Of a stretch of 64,000 nucleotides of DNA, positions 61,199 to 64,000 are shown one piece after another. This DNA is from Actinomyces sp. B33 (GTDB lineage Bacteria > Actinomycetota > Actinomycetes > Actinomycetales > Actinomycetaceae), in NCBI RefSeq assembly GCF_028437565.1, contig NZ_JAMRYR010000004.1, forward strand, positions 186,001-250,000, written 5' to 3'. The notes below the pieces were generated by a model. It searched no databases. It was not told the origin of the DNA and worked only from the letters and a program-made list of their open reading frames with translations. Positions within the stretch are counted from its first letter, which is position 1. Every line of letters begins with the position of its first letter. The position numbers were made by a program, and so were the translations under genes.

Positions 61199-61768
61199 AT
61201 GAAGAGGACTCTGGTCGCCGGAGCCGTTGTCACCGGTCTCATGGTGTTCGGCGCCATCCCCGCTATGGCCGCCGACCCGATCGATTGCGCCGATCTCACC
61301 GCTGAGCAGGCGGCCGAGCTTGAGTACGCCCGCCTCGGCATCATCGATGTGCCCGCGGATCTCGCTCACTGCGTTGCTCCCGCTGCCCCCGCTCCTTCCG
61401 AGGTCGATACCCCGACCGCGAAGGAAGGCGCGGCTTCTGAGGCCGCGCTCGCGGACATGCGCGAGTACATCATCAATGAGGAGCTTGCCGCTGCTGCCGA
61501 TGCGGAGGCTGAGCGGAACTACCTTGACGCGGCTGAGGCCGAATACAACCGCCTCCTCAAGGCTGGCGAAACCAAGCCGGAGACCAAGCCCGAGGTGAAG
61601 CCGGAGACCAAGCCCGAGGCTAAGGCTGACGCTGCCAAGGCCGATGCCGCCAAGCCCGCGGCCGGCGGTCTCGCCAAGACCGGTGCCGCTTCGGCGATCA
61701 TCGCCGGCGCCGCCGCCCTCGCCGCCGTTTCCGGTGGCGGGATCTTCGCCTGGAGCAAGCGCCGCTGA
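61199..61768 (+). CDS. Small wall-anchored surface protein with LAKTG sorting signal
   Basis: 189 aa. Signal peptide MKRTLVAGAVVTGLMVFGAI with likely cleavage after AMA (residue 24). The mature part has Cys30 and Cys58 flanking a helical stretch, which may form a disulfide. An acidic helix follows (about 75-125), then a KPE/KPA spacer with ETKPEVKP/ETKPEAKA repeats that should cross the wall. The C terminus is a sorting signal: LAKTG, hydrophobic segment and KRR. LAxTG is preferred by class E actinobacterial sortases; none is in the window. GGAGG precedes ATG 61199 (ATG 61196 is too close). No homologue recognised. Confidence 0.85.
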   Translation: MKRTLVAGAVVTGLMVFGAIPAMAADPIDCADLTAEQAAELEYARLGIIDVPADLAHCVAPAAPAPSEVDTPTAKEGAASEAALADMREYIINEELAAAADAEAERNYLDAAEAEYNRLLKAGETKPETKPEVKPETKPEAKADAAKADAAKPAAGGLAKTGAASAIIAGAAALAAVSGGGIFAWSKRR

Positions 61769-61789
61769 CGCTGCGGGAGACCAAGACCC

Positions 61790-61820
61790 CGGGGGCCGAG
61801 TCCTATGGACTCGGCCCCCG
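61790..61820 (+). terminator. Terminator after the surface protein
   Basis: CGGGGGCCGAGTCC pairs with GGACTCGGCCCCCG, 14 perfect pairs with a three-base loop, no T-run. Confidence 0.75.
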
Positions 61821-61946
61821 AACCTCGTCCACCGCCTCTGCGCGGAACGAGGACAGTGAGGGGGCCGGCGACGGTGATTCTGCTCAACCATCGCCCCTGT
61901 GTGGAACGAGGATGGGGTCACGGCCCGAGCCTCCTCAACCGCCCAC

Positions 61947-61952
61947 TAGGCT
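61947..61952 (+). promoter_or_regulatory. -10 of a probably leaderless ppgK transcript
   Basis: TAGGCT ends 6 bases before the ATG and there is no ribosome binding site. Same hexamer and spacing as upstream of htpX. Confidence 0.45.
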
Positions 61953-61958
61953 GAGCCC

Positions 61959-62708
61959 ATGACCGAAGAGATGACCCTCGCCGTCGACTGCGGCGGCGGC
62001 GGGATCAAAGCCTCCGTCGTCGACGAACGGGGAACGATGATCGCCCCCGCCCGACGCACCCCCACCCCCTACCCGCTCCCCCCCGAACTCCTCGTCTCCA
62101 CCATCGTCGGCCTCGCCGCCCGCCTGCCCCGCGCCACGCGCGCCACCGTCGGCATGCCCGGGATGATCCGCCACGGCATCGTCGTCGCCACCCCCCACTA
62201 CATCACCAAGGACGGGCCCCGCTCGCGCGTCCTGCCAGACCTCGTCGACCAATGGAAGCGCTTCGACATGCGCCGCGCCCTCGACAACGCCCTCGCGATC
62301 CCCGTCAAAGTCCTCAACGACGCGGAAGTCGCCGGCGCCGGCGTCATCACCGGGACCGGCCTCGAAATGATCGTCACCCTCGGCACCGGCCTGGGCAACG
62401 CCGTCTTCGACGGGGGGACTCTCGCCCCCCACGTCGAGGTCTCCCAAGGATTCGTCCGATGGGGACTGACCTACGACGACTACATCGGCGAGCATGAACG
62501 CCTGCGCCTGGGAGACTCCCACTGGTCGCGCAGAGTGCGCCGCGTCGTCGACGGCCTGCGCGCCATGTACATGTGGGACCGCCTCTACCTCGGCGGCGGG
62601 AACTCCCACCGGATCACCCCCCTCCAGCGCGGGCGATTGGGCGACGACGTCGTCATCGTCCCCAACGACGCCGGGATCATCGGCGGCGTCCGGGCGTGGG
62701 AGCTATGA
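61959..62708 (+). CDS. ppgK: ROK kinase, probable polyphosphate glucokinase
   Basis: 249 aa, the length of actinobacterial PpgK, which phosphorylates glucose with polyphosphate or ATP. N-terminal phosphate loop VDCGGGGIKA, GMPGMIRHG, catalytic VLNDAEVAGAG, and LGTGLGNAVFDGGTLAPHVEVS are typical. The Asp-Ile of the usual VDIGGSGIK is changed to Asp-Cys, and the second Gly-Ser to Gly-Gly. It lacks the ROK zinc cluster, as PpgK does. Overlaps truA by ATGA. Confidence 0.75.
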   Translation: MTEEMTLAVDCGGGGIKASVVDERGTMIAPARRTPTPYPLPPELLVSTIVGLAARLPRATRATVGMPGMIRHGIVVATPHYITKDGPRSRVLPDLVDQWKRFDMRRALDNALAIPVKVLNDAEVAGAGVITGTGLEMIVTLGTGLGNAVFDGGTLAPHVEVSQGFVRWGLTYDDYIGEHERLRLGDSHWSRRVRRVVDGLRAMYMWDRLYLGGGNSHRITPLQRGRLGDDVVIVPNDAGIIGGVRAWEL

Positions 62709-63700
62709 GCCGCCTCGCGCCGGCGCCAACGCCCCCCGCGCCGGAGGGCCCCCGCGGGCGCGCCCCCGAGCGCCCCCCGGCTCTCCCGCAAGAAGACGGG
62801 GGAGAGACGAACGACCGCATCCGCCTCGACCTCGCCTACGACGGAACCCACTTCCACGGATGGGCCGCCCAACCCGGCCTGCGCACCGTCCAAGGACAGA
62901 TCGAAGAAGCCCTCGCCGTCCTCGTGCGCGCCCCCGTCGCCCTGACCGTCGCCGGGCGGACCGACGCCGGAGTCCACGCCCGGCACCAGGTGTGCCACCT
63001 CGACCTGCCGGCCGGCGCCTGGCAGCGCCTGGCCCCCCGCGGCGCCGACCGCCCCGACGAGGCCGGTCCCGCCCTCGTCCGCCGGCTCAACGGGATGCTC
63101 GCCCGCGACTACGCCCGCTTCCTCGACGAGCGCGGGCTGAGCGCCCCGCGCGGCACCGCCGACATCCGCATCCGCTCCGCCCAGCGCGTCCACCCCTCCT
63201 TCGACGCCCGATTCTCCGCCGTGTCCCGCTCCTACGCCTACCGGATCAGCGACGACCCCACCCCGCTGCGCCGCCACGACTGCCTGTGGACCCAGACCGG
63301 CCTCGACCTCGACGCGATGAACGAGGCCGCAGCCGCCCTCCTGGGCGAGCACGACTTCCTCGCCTACTGCCGTCCGCGCGACGGGGCGACGACGATCCGC
63401 ACCCTCACGCGCCTCGACTTTGCCCGGGAGGGCGCCGGACTCATCACCGCGCGCGTCGAGGCCGACGCCTTCTGTCACTCGATGGTCCGATCCCTCATCG
63501 GCGCCCACCTCCTCATCGGCCAGGCGCGCCGCCCCACCCGCTGGGCCCGCGACCTCCTCGACGCGCGCACCCGCGAACGCGCCGCCCCCATCGCCCCCGC
63601 CCACGGCCTCACCCTCGAAGCCGTCGCCTATCCGCCCGCCGAGCAGTGGGCGGCCCGCTCCCGACAGGCCCGTCGGCGCAGGGGCTCGTGCTGCTCATGA
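62705..63700 (+). CDS. truA: tRNA pseudouridine(38-40) synthase
   Basis: 331 aa. Catalytic Asp87 in VAGRTDAGVHA, LDLAYDGTHFHGWAAQ at the core start, and AFCHSMVRSLIG near the C terminus. A proline-rich extension of 36 residues precedes the core; the ATG is supported by the ATGA overlap with ppgK. In many actinobacteria truA lies just before rplM, as here. Confidence 0.95.
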   Translation: MSRLAPAPTPPAPEGPRGRAPERPPALPQEDGGETNDRIRLDLAYDGTHFHGWAAQPGLRTVQGQIEEALAVLVRAPVALTVAGRTDAGVHARHQVCHLDLPAGAWQRLAPRGADRPDEAGPALVRRLNGMLARDYARFLDERGLSAPRGTADIRIRSAQRVHPSFDARFSAVSRSYAYRISDDPTPLRRHDCLWTQTGLDLDAMNEAAAALLGEHDFLAYCRPRDGATTIRTLTRLDFAREGAGLITARVEADAFCHSMVRSLIGAHLLIGQARRPTRWARDLLDARTRERAAPIAPAHGLTLEAVAYPPAEQWAARSRQARRRRGSCCS

Positions 63701-63727
63701 GGGATCGCCCACAGTGCCCGCGCGGCT

Positions 63728-63756
63728 TTGACCGGCCCCACCGGCGTCGATAGGAT
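63728..63756 (+). promoter_or_regulatory. Promoter of rplM
   Basis: -35 TTGACC (63728-63733), 17-base spacer, -10 TAGGAT (63751-63756). A leader of about 140 bases follows, possibly with an autoregulatory structure for L13. Confidence 0.7.
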
Positions 63757-63900
63757 GACCAATGCTGTGCGCTAGTCGGACCCTCGGTGCCTCCCACTCG
63801 CCGTCGCGAACCGCTAGCGCCTCGCGCGAACCGTTTGAATGCGGGCGCCCCCCGACAAGGGAACGGCGCCCCATGACCGAAAGAATTGAAGGTTACGCCC

Positions 63901-64000
63901 GTGCGCACCTATTCACCCAAGCCCGGGGACGCCGACAAGAAGTGGTACGTCATTGACGCCACCGACGTCGTCCTCGGACGCCTGGCGGCCCACGTCGCCG
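63901..64000 (+). CDS. rplM: 50S ribosomal protein L13 (3' end beyond window)
   Basis: GTG start after GAAGG. The 33 visible codons read [20 protein letters not shown] and then [12 protein letters not shown], the canonical L13 N terminus. rpsI is expected just outside the window. Confidence 0.95.
   Translation, partial: MRTYSPKPGDADKKWYVIDATDVVLGRLAAHVA

Overview
This window is high-GC (roughly 70 percent by eye) DNA from an actinobacterium. Gene content points to the Actinomycetaceae (Actinomyces/Schaalia-like): menaquinone and complex I genes, abundant GTG starts, ATGA/GTGA gene overlaps, leaderless-looking promoters, LAxTG-type wall anchoring, and a sialic acid catabolic cluster typical of host-associated actinomycetes. 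The genus call is an inference. I see no rRNA, CRISPR, insertion sequence or prophage.

Layout. (1) 2-21873: a 5'-truncated membrane-anchored trypsin/PDZ protease, then a respiration block: menF (minus), menG, menJ, the 14-gene nuoA-N operon (complex I) and a long-chain polyprenyl diphosphate synthase. Menaquinone ring, side-chain and side-chain-reduction genes sit beside the enzyme that reduces menaquinone. (2) 21962-27094: a zinc uptake locus of the AztABCD type with two AztD-like lipoproteins and a Zur-like palindrome over the aztB start. (3) 27370-32519: housekeeping genes (ferredoxin-NADP reductase, alanine dehydrogenase, HtpX, YajQ, tRNA-Tyr, tRNA-Thr, tRNA-Met, rpmG). (4) 32756-44045: a sialic acid (N-acetylneuraminate) cluster: FadR-type regulator with palindromic operators, Sat/Sia-type ABC transporter with a fused permease-ATPase, nanA, nanK, nanE, an unassigned two-domain alpha/beta hydrolase, and nagB. 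(5) 44170-49861: murB; on the minus strand an adenosine-deaminase-family enzyme, a monoacylglycerol-lipase-like hydrolase, an LCP protein and an aminotransferase. (6) 50086-59862: tRNA-Trp, secE, nusG, rplK, rplA, then, between rplA and rplJ-rplL, an accessory stretch holding a YheO-type regulator, a MalY/PatB lyase, an NhaC-family transporter and an AT-richer secreted coiled-coil protein. (7) 59956-64000: tRNA-Asn, about 1 kb without a recognisable gene, a small LAKTG surface protein, a polyphosphate-glucokinase-like ROK kinase, truA and the start of rplM.

How the parts work together. The first block makes and uses menaquinone for respiration. The sialic acid block imports Neu5Ac and carries it through ManNAc, ManNAc-6-P and GlcNAc-6-P; NagB finishes the route once GlcNAc-6-P is deacetylated, but nagA is not in the window. 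The Azt block captures zinc with lipoproteins tethered to the outer face of the membrane.

The most unusual signals are: a nine-G tract inside the promoter spacer of the LAKTG surface protein (candidate phase variation); an azt locus with a duplicated, diverged AztD; the tandem hydrolase inside the sialic acid cluster; and a self-contained YheO regulator/PatB/NhaC module, bounded by terminators, with two matching palindromes bracketing its promoter.
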